From: Streptomyces sp. NBC_00414
GTDB lineage: Bacteria; Actinomycetota; Actinomycetes; Streptomycetales; Streptomycetaceae
DNA: 64,000 bases
NCBI RefSeq assembly: GCF_036038375.1
Contig: NZ_CP107935.1
Span: 6,076,001-6,140,000, forward strand
Direction of reading: 5' to 3'
Shown here: positions 1 through 13,159 of the stretch, piece after piece
Layout: every line of letters starts with the position of its first letter
How positions within the stretch are numbered: position 1 is the stretch's first letter
The notes under the pieces: generated by a model
Told to the model about the DNA's origin: nothing
The model's database searches: none
The model's input: only the letters and a program-made list of their open reading frames with translations
Program-made: the position numbers and the translations under genes

Positions 1-99
1 AGGCTGCGCACCGATACCCGTTATCGTTGTGCGGTATGCCTCCATCCGGATGATCCGGAATGGTTGGCCGGAAACTCTCACTAGGACCCGGAGAGAGCA

Positions 100-537
100 A
101 TGCCTCCCAAGAAGAAGAAGAAGGTCACGGGGCTTATCAAGCTCCAGATCCAGGCCGGTGCGGCCAACCCGGCTCCGCCGGTCGGCCCCGCACTGGGCCA
201 GCACGGCGTCAACATCATGGAGTTCTGCAAGGCCTACAACGCGGCGACCGAGTCGCAGCGCGGCTGGGTCATCCCGGTGGAGATCACGGTCTACGAGGAC
301 CGCTCCTTCACCTTCATCACCAAGACCCCGCCGGCCGCGAAGATGATCCTCAAGGCCGCTGGTGTCGAGAAGGGCTCCGGCGAGCCCCACAAGACCAAGG
401 TCGCCAAGATCAGCCAGGCCCAGGTCCGCGAGATCGCCACCACCAAGATGGCCGACCTCAACGCCAACGACCTGGACGCCGCGTCGAAGATCATCGCCGG
501 CACCGCCCGTTCCATGGGCATCACGGTCGAAGGCTGA
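100..537 (+). CDS. rplK: 50S ribosomal protein L11
   Basis: L11 (145 aa) binds the GTPase-associated centre of 23S rRNA at the base of the L7/L12 stalk and is the thiostrepton-site protein. The N-terminal domain ([20 protein letters not shown], about residues 12-31) carries the proline-rich, flexible face. The C-terminal RNA-binding domain ends in the typical SMGITVEG. The ATG follows GGAGAG at 90-95. The N-terminus has an extra lysine run (PKKKKK) usual in actinobacteria. rplA follows after 76 nt in the same operon. Only 99 nt of upstream sequence are visible, so the promoter, which may lie before nusG, cannot be judged. Confidence 0.99.
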
Positions 538-613
538 TCCCCACCCACGTAGAACACCGTGGCAGGGCCTGCTCGGCCCCTACCACGACTCCTCAGAACA
601 CACAGGAGCAGTA

Positions 614-1339
614 GTGAGCAAGCGCAGCAAGTCTCTCCGCGCTGCGGACGCCAAGATCGACCGGGAGAAGCAGTACGCCCCGCTCGAAGCCGTCCGCCTC
701 GCCAAGGAGACCTCCACCTCCAAGTTCGACGGCACCGTCGAGGTCGCCTTCCGCCTGGGTGTCGACCCGCGCAAGGCCGACCAGATGGTCCGCGGCACCG
801 TGAACCTCCCGCATGGCACCGGCAAGACCGCCCGGGTCCTGGTCTTCGCGACCGGTGACCGTGCCGAGGCCGCGACCGCCGCCGGCGCCGACATCGTCGG
901 TTCCGACGAACTCATCGACGAGGTGGCGAAGGGGCGTCTGGACTTCGACGCCGTCGTCGCCACTCCCGACCTCATGGGCAAGGTCGGCCGCCTGGGCCGT
1001 GTCCTCGGCCCGCGTGGTCTGATGCCGAACCCGAAGACGGGCACCGTGACCCCGGACGTGGCCAAGGCCGTGACCGAGATCAAGGGCGGTAAGATCGAGT
1101 TCCGCGTCGACAAGCACTCGAACCTGCACTTCATCATCGGCAAGGTGTCGTTCGACGACACCCAGCTGGTGGAGAACTACGGCGCCGCGCTCGACGAGAT
1201 CCTTCGTCTGAAGCCGTCGGCCGCCAAGGGTCGCTACATCAAGAAGGCCACGATCAGCACCACGATCGGCCCCGGCATCACGCTGGACTCGAACCGCACC
1301 CGCAACCTCCTCGTCGAGGAGGACCCGGCCGCCGTCTGA
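614..1339 (+). CDS. rplA: 50S ribosomal protein L1
   Basis: L1 (241 aa) forms the mobile L1 stalk and helps release tRNA from the E site. In many bacteria it also represses its own L11-L1 mRNA. The conserved signature GRLGRVLGPRGLMPNPKTGT lies at about residues 123-142, and length is normal. The GTG start at 614 is chosen because AGGAG sits at 604-608 and the protein then begins VSKRSKSLRAADAKID as in other streptomycetes. The open frame extends upstream into rplK but without family similarity. It is the last gene before a strong terminator. Confidence 0.99.
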   Translation: MSKRSKSLRAADAKIDREKQYAPLEAVRLAKETSTSKFDGTVEVAFRLGVDPRKADQMVRGTVNLPHGTGKTARVLVFATGDRAEAATAAGADIVGSDELIDEVAKGRLDFDAVVATPDLMGKVGRLGRVLGPRGLMPNPKTGTVTPDVAKAVTEIKGGKIEFRVDKHSNLHFIIGKVSFDDTQLVENYGAALDEILRLKPSAAKGRYIKKATISTTIGPGITLDSNRTRNLLVEEDPAAV

Positions 1340-1382
1340 GCCTGACGCTCACCCGGTAGCCGCGTCGCAGACGCGATTTCAG

Positions 1383-1425
1383 GACGGGCCCCGCAACCTT
1401 TCGAGGTGCGGGGCCCGTCTTTGTG
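1383..1425 (+). terminator. Intrinsic terminator after rplK-rplA
   Basis: A perfect 13-bp inverted repeat (1383-1395 with 1407-1419, GACGGGCCCCGCA) encloses a short loop and is followed by TTTGTG. It lies 44 nt after the rplA stop and closes the L11-L1 operon. Confidence 0.9.
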
Positions 1426-1555
1426 TCCGGCGCCCGCCCGGTGCCTGCCTGGTGCTGTCCGGGCGTCCGGGATGTCGGATCCGGTGCCCGTTTCCGGGCC
1501 CGGTGTCGGTGGCCTGCGCTAGCGTGCGGGGCACAGGAATCGCATAGGGGGACGA

Positions 1556-2476
1556 ATGATGAGCTCGATCGTGCGCCGAGTGACCGTCTCGATAGCGGTG
1601 GCCGCCGCTCTGACCGGAGTCGCGGCCTGTAGCGGCTCGGACTCCGACGAGGGCGGCAGAGGGGACGTCAAGGGTTCGGCGGGGGACCGCGAGGGCTCCG
1701 GCGAGGCCAGGACCCGGGCGAACCCGATCGCCGCCCTGCGTTCCGTGGAGAAGAGCACCGACGGCGCGGACTCCGCCAAGGTCGAGTCCACCACGACCAT
1801 GGGCACGATGATGTCGATGAAGGCGGACGGTGCCCTCGGCTGGGCCGACGGACTCACCGGCAACCTGACGATCACGTACACCGGCGGCACGATGGCCGAC
1901 CAGATGCGCCAGCTGGGCACCACCTCCATGGAGGCCCGCTATCTGCCGGACGCCTACTACGCGAAGATGGGCGACAAGTTCGCCGAGCAGTCCGGCGGCA
2001 AGCATTGGATCAAGTACGACTACGACGACCTGGCGAAGCTGGCCGGCGGATCGGGCGCGTACATGAAGGACCAGATGCAGAACACCACGCCGAACCAGTC
2101 GGTGAAGCTGCTGCTGGCCTCCGGGGACGTCGAGAAGGTCGGCGAGGAGAAGGTGCGCGGCGAGAACACCACGCACTACTCGGGCACGGTCGACGTCGCG
2201 GATCTCGCCGGCAAGAACTCGGCCCTCTCCGCGGACCAACTGGCCGATCTCAAGAGCCAGTTGCAGCAGGCCGGGGTGACCACCGAGACCATCGACATCT
2301 GGGTGAACGACGAGAACCTGCTGGTCAAGAAGGCCGAGAAGGGCGAGCTGGCGACCGGCTCGATGTCCTCGACGGCGTACTACAGCGACTACGGCGTGCA
2401 GGTGTCCGCCGAGGAGCCCGCGGCGGACGACACCGCCGACTTCAAGGACCTCGTGCAGAGCCGGCCGACGAGCTGA
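1556..2476 (+). CDS. LppX/LprG-like lipoprotein (first of a tandem pair)
   Basis: A 306-aa secreted lipoprotein. A positively charged N-terminus and hydrophobic segment end in the lipobox GVAAC, with Cys25 as the predicted lipidated residue, followed by a Ser/Gly/Asp-rich tether. The rest reads like the LppX/LprAFG or DUF6612-type single-domain lipid/ligand-binding fold, with TYTGG, KVGEEKVRGENTTHYSG and DIWVNDENLLVK segments. The start could be 1556 or the next ATG at 1559; GGGGGA sits just upstream. Its closest visible relative is the next gene, which shares the KVGEEKV-G-TTHY-GTV core. The function is unknown; envelope lipid or ligand handling is inference. Confidence 0.85.
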   Translation: MMSSIVRRVTVSIAVAAALTGVAACSGSDSDEGGRGDVKGSAGDREGSGEARTRANPIAALRSVEKSTDGADSAKVESTTTMGTMMSMKADGALGWADGLTGNLTITYTGGTMADQMRQLGTTSMEARYLPDAYYAKMGDKFAEQSGGKHWIKYDYDDLAKLAGGSGAYMKDQMQNTTPNQSVKLLLASGDVEKVGEEKVRGENTTHYSGTVDVADLAGKNSALSADQLADLKSQLQQAGVTTETIDIWVNDENLLVKKAEKGELATGSMSSTAYYSDYGVQVSAEEPAADDTADFKDLVQSRPTS

Positions 2477-2647
2477 AGCCCTCCGGCCGCTCCCACCGGC
2501 CCGCCCCGGCCGCTTCCCCCTCAGCCGCTCCTCCGAGTGGTCACAGGCGTCACACAGATCACTGACAACTCGGAGGACTGGCCCAACCCCGCTGGGATAC
2601 GCTCGCGGCTTGTCTGTGAGTCGATCATTTGTTCCTTGGGGGGAACC

Positions 2648-3502
2648 ATGAAGCTTTCTGTGAGCAGGTCCGCACGTCACAGGGCGACCGGCGCGGTCGT
2701 CGCCGCGGTCGTCCTCGGCGGGGGTGCCGTCGGCTGTTCCAAGGGGGACGAGGAGTCCCCCGAGATGACGCCCGCCGCGGCCGTGGCCAAGGCGGCGAAG
2801 AACACGGAGGACATCACCTCCATCAGCTACCGGATGACCGGCAGGACTCCGGAGGAGGGCCGCATCAAGGCCGAGGCCCAGATGCGCATGAAGCCCGACG
2901 TCGCCATGAGCATGAAGATGACCGCCCTCGACCAGGGCAAGGACGGCAACGCCGAGATCCGCCTGGTCGACAAGGCGATGTACATCGGCGGGGGCGCCGC
3001 GGCGGCCAAGGAGATGGACGGCAAGAGCTGGATCAAGTTCGACATGTCCACGCTGGGTGACGACGCGCTGGGCGGCGGTGCCCCGGGCGCCGGCACGGCC
3101 GACAAGAACCCGGCGCAGGAGTCCACCTTCCTGACCGGCTCCAAGAACGTGAAGAAGGTCGGCGAGGAGAAGGTCGACGGCGTCGAGACCACCCACTACA
3201 AGGGCACGGTCACCCTCGACCAGTTCCGCAAGTCCCTCAAGGACGAGAGCAAGACCACCCGTGAACAGCGGGAGAAGAGCCTTGAGCAGTACGAGAAGAT
3301 GGGCCTGGACACCCTCACGATGGACATGTGGGTCGACGGCGAGGACCACACCAAGCAGTTCCGCATGCAGGGCGACGCCGACAAGGGCAAGCTCGACATG
3401 ACCATCACCTTCCTCGACTACAACAAGCCCGTGACGGTCGAGGCCCCGGCGGCCAAGGACGTCATGGACCTGGCCGAGATGATGGGCGACCTGGAGAGCT
3501 GA
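2648..3502 (+). CDS. LppX/LprG-like lipoprotein (second of a tandem pair)
   Basis: A 284-aa lipoprotein. The signal peptide ends AVGC, with Cys30 the predicted lipid-modified cysteine (the -3 residue is Ala, so the lipobox is slightly atypical). The mature part has KVGEEKVDGVETTHYKGTV and LTMDMWVDGEDHTKQFRMQ blocks that line up with the preceding lipoprotein, so the two are tandem paralogues. The ATG at 2648 is preferred over upstream starts because it follows a G-rich site (GGGGGGAA, 2638-2645) and gives a proper signal peptide. The gene is separated from its paralogue by 171 nt and may have its own promoter. Biochemical role unknown. Confidence 0.85.
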   Translation: MKLSVSRSARHRATGAVVAAVVLGGGAVGCSKGDEESPEMTPAAAVAKAAKNTEDITSISYRMTGRTPEEGRIKAEAQMRMKPDVAMSMKMTALDQGKDGNAEIRLVDKAMYIGGGAAAAKEMDGKSWIKFDMSTLGDDALGGGAPGAGTADKNPAQESTFLTGSKNVKKVGEEKVDGVETTHYKGTVTLDQFRKSLKDESKTTREQREKSLEQYEKMGLDTLTMDMWVDGEDHTKQFRMQGDADKGKLDMTITFLDYNKPVTVEAPAAKDVMDLAEMMGDLES

Positions 3503-3826
3503 CAGCCCTGGTCGGCCGGTGCGGTGACCGGCCGAGGTGAGGCCCCGGGGCACGGATTTGCTTGACAGTGCCCCATTCACGTAATCTTCCACAGAAGCCA
3601 AAGACCGCTGGTCGTCTCCGTGCTCTCGTCAGAGGACGCGGTGACCGAAGGATCCGCTGAATTGCGGACGACCCGCGCAGGTGACTGTGGATGAGCTCCC
3701 GGACAGTCCCGTACTTCGTACGGATTTCAGTCTGGTAGAGCCACGCCCCGTGCGCCTGCGCCGGGGCGTTTCGTTTTCCCAGTCTCCTTCTGAGCGGTCC
3801 TCATCACCCGGAAGGAGGCCACGCTT
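3503..3826 (+). promoter_or_regulatory. rplJ-rplL (L10) leader with promoter and attenuator-like hairpin
   Basis: This 324-nt gap has no gene. A promoter lies at 3558-3587: TAATCT (3582-3587) can pair with TTGCTT (18-nt spacer) or with the better -35 TTGACA at 3562-3567, which leaves only 14 nt. The resulting leader is over 200 nt. At 3743-3769 ACGCCCCG/CGGGGCGT forms a hairpin followed by TTCGTTTT, which resembles an intrinsic terminator placed before the gene. GAAGGAGG (3811-3818) is the rplJ ribosome site. By analogy with known L10 leaders, L10-L12 binding may control termination here; that is inference. Confidence 0.75.
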
Positions 3827-4357
3827 ATGGCAAGGCCCGACAAGGCTGCCGCGGTAGCCGAGCTCGCGGACCAGTTCCGTAGCTCGAACGCCGCTGTGCT
3901 GACCGAGTACCGGGGTCTCACCGTGGCGCAGCTCAAGACGCTGCGCCGTTCGCTCGGTGAAGACGCCCAGTACGCCGTGGTGAAGAACACGCTGACCAAG
4001 ATCGCGGCCAACGAGGCCGGGATCTCCACGCTCGACGACCTGTTCAACGGTCCGACAGCGGTTGCCTTCATCTCCGGTGACCCGGTGACGTCGGCGAAGG
4101 GTCTTCGTGACTTCGCCAAGGACAACCCGAACCTCGTCATCAAGGGCGGTGTCCTTGACGGTAAGGCGCTGTCCGCCGACGAGATCAAGAAGCTTGCGGA
4201 CCTTGAGTCCCGCGAGGTTCTGCTCGCCAAGCTGGCGGGCGCCATGAAGAGCAAGCAGTCCCAGGCTGCGTCGCTCTTCCAGGCGCTTCCCTCGAAGTTC
4301 GTCCGCACCGCGGAAGCGCTTCGCGTCAAGCTCGAAGAGCAGGGCGGTGCCGAGTAA
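3827..4357 (+). CDS. rplJ: 50S ribosomal protein L10
   Basis: L10 (176 aa) anchors the L7/L12 dimers to the ribosome and, bound to L12, is the usual autoregulator of its operon. The N-terminal rRNA-binding domain has the typical VLTEYRGLTVAQLKTLRRSL, and the C-terminal helix that binds L12 dimers follows FVRTAEALRVKLEEQ. The start is set by a near-perfect GAAGGAGG eight bases before the ATG. rplL follows after 110 nt. That gap contains the hairpin GACCGCCGCC/GGCGTCGGTC (about 4372-4396), which may adjust the L10:L12 ratio. Confidence 0.99.
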   Translation: MARPDKAAAVAELADQFRSSNAAVLTEYRGLTVAQLKTLRRSLGEDAQYAVVKNTLTKIAANEAGISTLDDLFNGPTAVAFISGDPVTSAKGLRDFAKDNPNLVIKGGVLDGKALSADEIKKLADLESREVLLAKLAGAMKSKQSQAASLFQALPSKFVRTAEALRVKLEEQGGAE

Positions 4358-4467
4358 CTCGGCTCGCGCAGTGACCGCCGCCTGAGGCGTCGGTCGTAGC
4401 GGGCCGAACGTACGCCCGCCTCACCAGTACATCCCGGCACCTGCCGAATTAGTGGAAGGACGCCATC

Positions 4468-4848
4468 ATGGCGAAGCTGTCCCAGGAAGAGCTGCTCGCG
4501 CAGTTCGAGAACCTCACCCTCATCGAGCTCTCCGAGTTCGTTAAGGCCTTCGAGGAGAAGTTCGACGTCACCGCCGCCGCCGCGGTCGCCGCCGGCCCCG
4601 CCGTCGCCGCCGCCCCGGCCGAGGCCGAGGCCGAGCAGGACGAGTTCGACGTCATCCTCACGGGTGCCGGCGAGAAGAAGATCCAGGTCATCAAGGTCGT
4701 GCGTGAGCTCACCTCGCTCGGTCTGAAGGAGGCCAAGGACCTCGTCGACGGCGCTCCGAAGCCCGTCCTGGAGAAGGTCGACAAGGCCGCCGCCGAGAAG
4801 GCTGCCGAGTCCCTCAAGGGCGCCGGCGCCTCCGTCGAGGTCAAGTGA
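4468..4848 (+). CDS. rplL: 50S ribosomal protein L7/L12
   Basis: L7/L12 (126 aa) is the multicopy stalk protein that recruits GTPase translation factors. It has the N-terminal dimerisation helix (residues 1-30), an Ala/Val-rich hinge (AAAAVAAGPAVAAAPAEAEA, about 34-53) and the C-terminal factor-binding domain (KKIQVIKVVRELTSLGLKEA). It follows rplJ in the same transcript and is closed by a strong hairpin 70 nt downstream. GGAAGGA at 4452-4458 is the ribosome site. Confidence 0.99.
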   Translation: MAKLSQEELLAQFENLTLIELSEFVKAFEEKFDVTAAAAVAAGPAVAAAPAEAEAEQDEFDVILTGAGEKKIQVIKVVRELTSLGLKEAKDLVDGAPKPVLEKVDKAAAEKAAESLKGAGASVEVK

Positions 4849-4917
4849 CCCGACGAGTCCGCCAGGACTCCTGCGAGCCGCGTAGAGCCGCTTTCGTAGC
4901 GGTGTAACGCTGACGCA

Positions 4918-4957
4918 CCGAAGAGCGATCACCCATCTGGGTGGTCGCTCTTCGGCG
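4918..4957 (+). terminator. Terminator after rplL
   Basis: A 17-bp stem with one G-T wobble (CCGAAGAGCGATCACCC, 4918-4934, with 4939-4955) has a 4-nt loop. The T tail is short, as often in Streptomyces. It ends the L10/L12 operon. Confidence 0.85.
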
Positions 4958-5472
4958 TTCGAGGGGGCCGTGCGGCGACTGCCTTGCGCTGGTGGTCGCG
5001 ACGAGTATGGTGATCTTCGTTCGTGCCTCCAGCCGCCCGTGACGGGCCGCAGGACCGGTTGCAAGTGACGGTGGCAGCACCCGGTTCGGGCAAGGGGGGC
5101 CTTGACGAACCGCACGCAGCGCGCAATTCTCAGGACGCGTCGTCACAACGATCCGGATCCGAGGCATGGATCGGCGGCGAAGAGGGCAGTATCGATGTGC
5201 ATCGAGGGCGTGGCTTGCAGCAGGGGTTGAGAACAACGAGGGTCTTCAAAAACCCGCACTGGACATCAGTGGGCCTAGTGGCTACACTGACCCTTTGCGC
5301 TGCCTGTTAGCTGCCTCCTGCCCGTCACCAGGGGCATACCCTCGCTTGAGCACCGTGGATGGAACTGACTCTGACCTGGTCGTATTCGGCCGGTTCGGGA
5401 AAATTCCATCGCTGTGCCCCGCTTGGGACCGGTACGCGCGTAGTGAGTCCGAGCCCTCGGAAGGACCCCCTC
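4958..5472 (+). promoter_or_regulatory. rpoBC promoter and long leader
   Basis: This gene-free stretch precedes rpoB. The best promoter is TGGACA (5260-5265), a 17-nt spacer, and TACACT (5283-5288), predicting a start near 5295 and a leader of about 178 nt. A second TTGACG lies at 5102-5107, but its -10 (AATTCT) is poor. GGAAGG at 5459-5464 is the rpoB ribosome site. No obvious intrinsic terminator is seen inside the leader. Confidence 0.75.
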
Positions 5473-8400
5473 TTGGCCGCCTCGCGCACTGCCTCGACCG
5501 CGAATACGAACAACGGCGCCAGCACCGCCCCGCTGCGCATCTCCTTTGCAAAGATCAAGGAGCCCCTAGAGGTTCCGAACCTTCTTGCGCTGCAGACCGA
5601 AAGTTTTGACTGGCTGCTCGGCAACGACGCGTGGAAGGCTCGTGTCGAGGCGGCTCTGGACAGTGGACAGGACGTCCCCACCAAGTCCGGTCTTGAGGAG
5701 ATCTTCGAGGAGATCTCCCCGATCGAGGACTTCTCAGGGTCGATGTCCCTGACGTTCCGCGACCACCGCTTCGAGCCTCCCAAGAACTCGATCGACGAGT
5801 GCAAGGAGCGCGACTTCACGTTCGCCGCGCCGCTCTTCGTCACCGCCGAGTTCACCAACAACGAGACCGGCGAGATCAAGTCCCAGACCGTCTTCATGGG
5901 CGATTTCCCGCTCATGACGAACAAGGGCACCTTCGTCATCAACGGCACCGAGCGTGTCGTGGTGTCGCAGCTGGTCCGTTCGCCGGGTGTCTACTTCGAC
6001 TCCTCCATCGACAAGACGTCCGACAAGGACATCTTCTCCACGAAGGTCATCCCCTCCCGGGGTGCCTGGCTGGAGATGGAGATCGACAAGCGCGACATGG
6101 TCGGTGTCCGCATCGACCGCAAGCGCAAGCAGTCCGTCACCGTCCTGCTCAAGGCTCTCGGTTGGACGACCGAGCAGATCCTTGAGGAGTTCGGCGAGTA
6201 CGAATCCATGCGCGCCACCCTGGAGAAGGACCACACCCAGGGCCAGGACGACGCACTGCTCGACATCTACCGCAAGCTGCGTCCGGGCGAGCCCCCGACC
6301 CGTGAGGCCGCGCAGACGCTGCTCGAGAACCTCTACTTCAACCCCAAGCGCTACGACCTCGCGAAGGTCGGCCGCTACAAGGTCAACAAGAAGCTGGGCA
6401 GCGAAGCCCCGCTGGACGCCGGGATCCTGACCGTCGAGGACATCATCTCGTCGATCAAGTACCTGGTGAAGCTGCACGCCGGTGAGACCGAGACCGTCGG
6501 CCCGAACGGCGCCTCGATCGTCGTCGAGACCGACGACATCGACCACTTCGGCAACCGTCGTCTGCGCAACGTCGGCGAGCTCATCCAGAACCAGGTCCGT
6601 ACGGGTCTGGCGCGTATGGAGCGAGTCGTCCGCGAGCGGATGACGACCCAGGACGTCGAGGCGATCACGCCGCAGACCCTGATCAACATCCGGCCGGTCG
6701 TCGCCTCCATCAAGGAGTTCTTCGGCACCAGCCAGCTGTCGCAGTTCATGGACCAGAACAACCCGCTGTCGGGTCTCACCCACAAGCGCCGCCTGTCGGC
6801 TCTTGGCCCGGGTGGTCTCTCCCGTGAGCGGGCCGGCTTCGAGGTCCGTGACGTGCACCCCTCGCACTACGGCCGCATGTGCCCGATCGAGACCCCCGAA
6901 GGCCCGAACATCGGCCTGATCGGCTCGCTCGCCTCCTACGGCCGGGTCAACGCGTTCGGCTTCGTCGAGACGCCGTACCGACGGGTCACCGCCGGTGTCG
7001 TCACCGACGAGGTCGACTACCTGACCGCCGACGAGGAGGACCGCTTCGTCATCGCGCAGGCCAACGCCCTGCTCAACGACGACATGCGCTTCTCCGAGAC
7101 CCGGGTCCTGGTCCGCCGCCGTGGCGGAGAGGTCGACTACGTCCCAGGTGACGACGTCGACTACATGGACGTCTCGCCGCGCCAGATGGTGTCGGTCGCG
7201 ACCGCCATGATCCCGTTCCTGGAGCACGACGACGCCAACCGTGCCCTCATGGGCGCGAACATGATGCGCCAGGCCGTGCCGCTGATCACCGCCGAGGCTC
7301 CCCTCGTCGGTACGGGCATGGAGTACCGCTGCGCCGTCGACGCCGGTGACGTCATCAAGGCCGAGAAGACGGGTGTGGTCCAGGAGGTCTCCGCGGACTA
7401 CGTCACCGTGGCCAACGACGACGGCACCTACACCACCTACCGGGTGGCCAAGTTCTCCCGCTCCAACCAGGGGACCTCGGTCAACCAGAAGGTCGTCGTC
7501 AACGAGGGCGACCGGGTCGTCGAGGACCAGGTCCTCGCCGACGGTCCGGCCACCCAGGAAGGCGAGATGGCGCTGGGCAAGAACCTGCTCGTCGCCTTCA
7601 TGCCGTGGGAGGGTCACAACTACGAGGACGCGATCATCCTGTCGCAGCGCCTCGTGCAGGACGACGTCCTCTCCTCGATCCACATCGAGGAGCACGAGGT
7701 CGACGCCCGTGACACCAAGCTCGGCCCCGAGGAGATCACCCGGGACATCCCGAACGTCTCCGAGGAGGTCCTCGCCGACCTCGACGAGCGCGGCATCATC
7801 CGCATCGGTGCCGAGGTCGTCGCCGGTGACATCCTGGTCGGCAAGGTCACGCCCAAGGGTGAGACCGAGCTGACCCCGGAGGAGCGTCTGCTCCGCGCGA
7901 TCTTCGGTGAGAAGGCGCGCGAGGTGCGCGACACCTCGCTGAAGGTGCCGCACGGCGAGATCGGCAAGGTCATCGGCGTCCGCGTCTTCGACCGTGAAGA
8001 GGGCGACGAGCTGCCGCCGGGCGTGAACCAGCTGGTTCGGGTCTACGTGGCGCAGAAGCGCAAGATCACGGACGGCGACAAGCTCGCCGGCCGGCACGGC
8101 AACAAGGGTGTCATCTCCAAGATCCTTCCGATCGAGGACATGCCCTTCCTTGAGGACGGCACGCCGGTCGACATCATCCTCAACCCGCTGGGTGTCCCGT
8201 CCCGAATGAACCCGGGACAGGTCCTGGAGATCCACCTCGGCTGGCTCGCCAGCCGCGGCTGGGACGTCTCCGGGCTCGGCGAGGACTGGGCGCAGCGACT
8301 GCAGAGCATCGGGGCCGACAAGGTCGACCCGGGTACGAACGTCGCGACCCCCGTCTTCGACGGCGCGCGTGAGGACGAGCTCGCGGGTCTGCTCCAGCAC

Positions 8401-8958
8401 ACCATCCCGAACCGCGACGGCGACCGCATGGTCCTCCCGTCCGGCAAGGCACGGATGTTCGACGGCCGCTCCGGCGAGCCGTTCCCGGAGCCGGTCTCGG
8501 TCGGCTACATGTACATCCTCAAGCTCCACCACCTGGTCGACGACAAGCTGCACGCCCGCTCGACCGGTCCGTACTCGATGATCACCCAGCAGCCGCTGGG
8601 TGGTAAGGCCCAGTTCGGTGGCCAGCGCTTCGGTGAGATGGAGGTGTGGGCGCTTGAGGCTTATGGCGCCGCTTACGCCCTCCAGGAGCTGCTGACGATC
8701 AAGTCCGACGACGTGACCGGCCGCGTGAAGGTCTACGAGGCCATCGTCAAGGGCGAGAACATTCCTGAGCCCGGCATTCCCGAGTCCTTCAAGGTGCTCA
8801 TCAAGGAAATGCAGTCGCTCTGCCTCAACGTGGAGGTGCTGTCCTCGGACGGTATGTCCATCGAGATGCGCGACACGGACGAGGACGTCTTCCGCGCCGC
8901 GGAGGAGCTCGGTATCGACCTGTCCCGGCGTGAGCCGAGCAGCGTCGAAGAGGTCTGA
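5473..8958 (+). CDS. rpoB: DNA-directed RNA polymerase subunit beta
   Basis: The beta subunit of RNA polymerase (1161 aa) forms the catalytic core with RpoC. The rifampicin pocket SQLSQFMDQNNPL-SGLTHKRRLS lies at residues 420-442 and looks wild type (H437, S442 present). Later landmarks are GRMCPIETPEGPNIGLIGSL, GHNYEDAIILS and the C-terminal GGQRFGEMEVWALEAYGAA. The start is taken as TTG at 5473: GGAAGG lies 8 nt upstream and the N-terminus then reads LAASRTASTANTNNGAS, the Streptomyces beginning, giving 1161 aa. The frame is open upstream to 5359 but without similarity. rpoC follows after 101 nt. Confidence 0.98.
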   Translation: MAASRTASTANTNNGASTAPLRISFAKIKEPLEVPNLLALQTESFDWLLGNDAWKARVEAALDSGQDVPTKSGLEEIFEEISPIEDFSGSMSLTFRDHRFEPPKNSIDECKERDFTFAAPLFVTAEFTNNETGEIKSQTVFMGDFPLMTNKGTFVINGTERVVVSQLVRSPGVYFDSSIDKTSDKDIFSTKVIPSRGAWLEMEIDKRDMVGVRIDRKRKQSVTVLLKALGWTTEQILEEFGEYESMRATLEKDHTQGQDDALLDIYRKLRPGEPPTREAAQTLLENLYFNPKRYDLAKVGRYKVNKKLGSEAPLDAGILTVEDIISSIKYLVKLHAGETETVGPNGASIVVETDDIDHFGNRRLRNVGELIQNQVRTGLARMERVVRERMTTQDVEAITPQTLINIRPVVASIKEFFGTSQLSQFMDQNNPLSGLTHKRRLSALGPGGLSRERAGFEVRDVHPSHYGRMCPIETPEGPNIGLIGSLASYGRVNAFGFVETPYRRVTAGVVTDEVDYLTADEEDRFVIAQANALLNDDMRFSETRVLVRRRGGEVDYVPGDDVDYMDVSPRQMVSVATAMIPFLEHDDANRALMGANMMRQAVPLITAEAPLVGTGMEYRCAVDAGDVIKAEKTGVVQEVSADYVTVANDDGTYTTYRVAKFSRSNQGTSVNQKVVVNEGDRVVEDQVLADGPATQEGEMALGKNLLVAFMPWEGHNYEDAIILSQRLVQDDVLSSIHIEEHEVDARDTKLGPEEITRDIPNVSEEVLADLDERGIIRIGAEVVAGDILVGKVTPKGETELTPEERLLRAIFGEKAREVRDTSLKVPHGEIGKVIGVRVFDREEGDELPPGVNQLVRVYVAQKRKITDGDKLAGRHGNKGVISKILPIEDMPFLEDGTPVDIILNPLGVPSRMNPGQVLEIHLGWLASRGWDVSGLGEDWAQRLQSIGADKVDPGTNVATPVFDGAREDELAGLLQHTIPNRDGDRMVLPSGKARMFDGRSGEPFPEPVSVGYMYILKLHHLVDDKLHARSTGPYSMITQQPLGGKAQFGGQRFGEMEVWALEAYGAAYALQELLTIKSDDVTGRVKVYEAIVKGENIPEPGIPESFKVLIKEMQSLCLNVEVLSSDGMSIEMRDTDEDVFRAAEELGIDLSRREPSSVEEV

Positions 8959-9059
8959 CGGGTCTGGCCGGGGCTCGCTGAACACGAGCCCCGGCTAACC
9001 AACCCCGGACCCCAGTCAGACCAGTGAAGAATCGACCCCGAAAGAGGGATTGACGACAA

Positions 9060-12959
<3,900 letters not shown>

Positions 12960-12992
12960 GCGGGTCGCCTGAACAAGGCGCCTGAGTCAGAG

Positions 12993-13026
12993 GGGCGGTC
13001 ACCTTCCGGGGTGGCCGCCCTTCGGC
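12993..13026 (+). terminator. Terminator after rpoBC
   Basis: An 11-bp stem GGGCGGTCACC (12993-13003) with GGTGGCCGCCC (13010-13020) includes one wobble pair and is followed by TTCGG. It lies 33 nt after the rpoC stop. Confidence 0.85.
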
Positions 13027-13159
13027 GTGCCGTGGTGCGCCGGCGGTTCCGTCGGCGCTCCGCGTCGGGAATTCCTGACATGAGTGCTGCGGGAACCTGT
13101 GCCCGTAATGCCGTGTTGGAGCATGATGGAGACCCAGTCCGTCCGGGGGAGGTGCTCCC

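Noticed and set aside
1379..3601. A 740-aa minus-strand open frame across both lipoprotein genes
   Set aside because: The plus-strand genes have signal peptides, lipoboxes and ribosome sites; the antisense frame has none.
5102..5130. Second rpoB promoter at TTGACG
   Set aside because: The -10 (AATTCT) departs from TAnnnT, so it is less convincing than the TGGACA-N17-TACACT site.
5734..8985. A 1083-aa minus-strand open frame opposite rpoB
   Set aside because: Antisense shadow of a highly conserved gene; composition lacks normal protein character.
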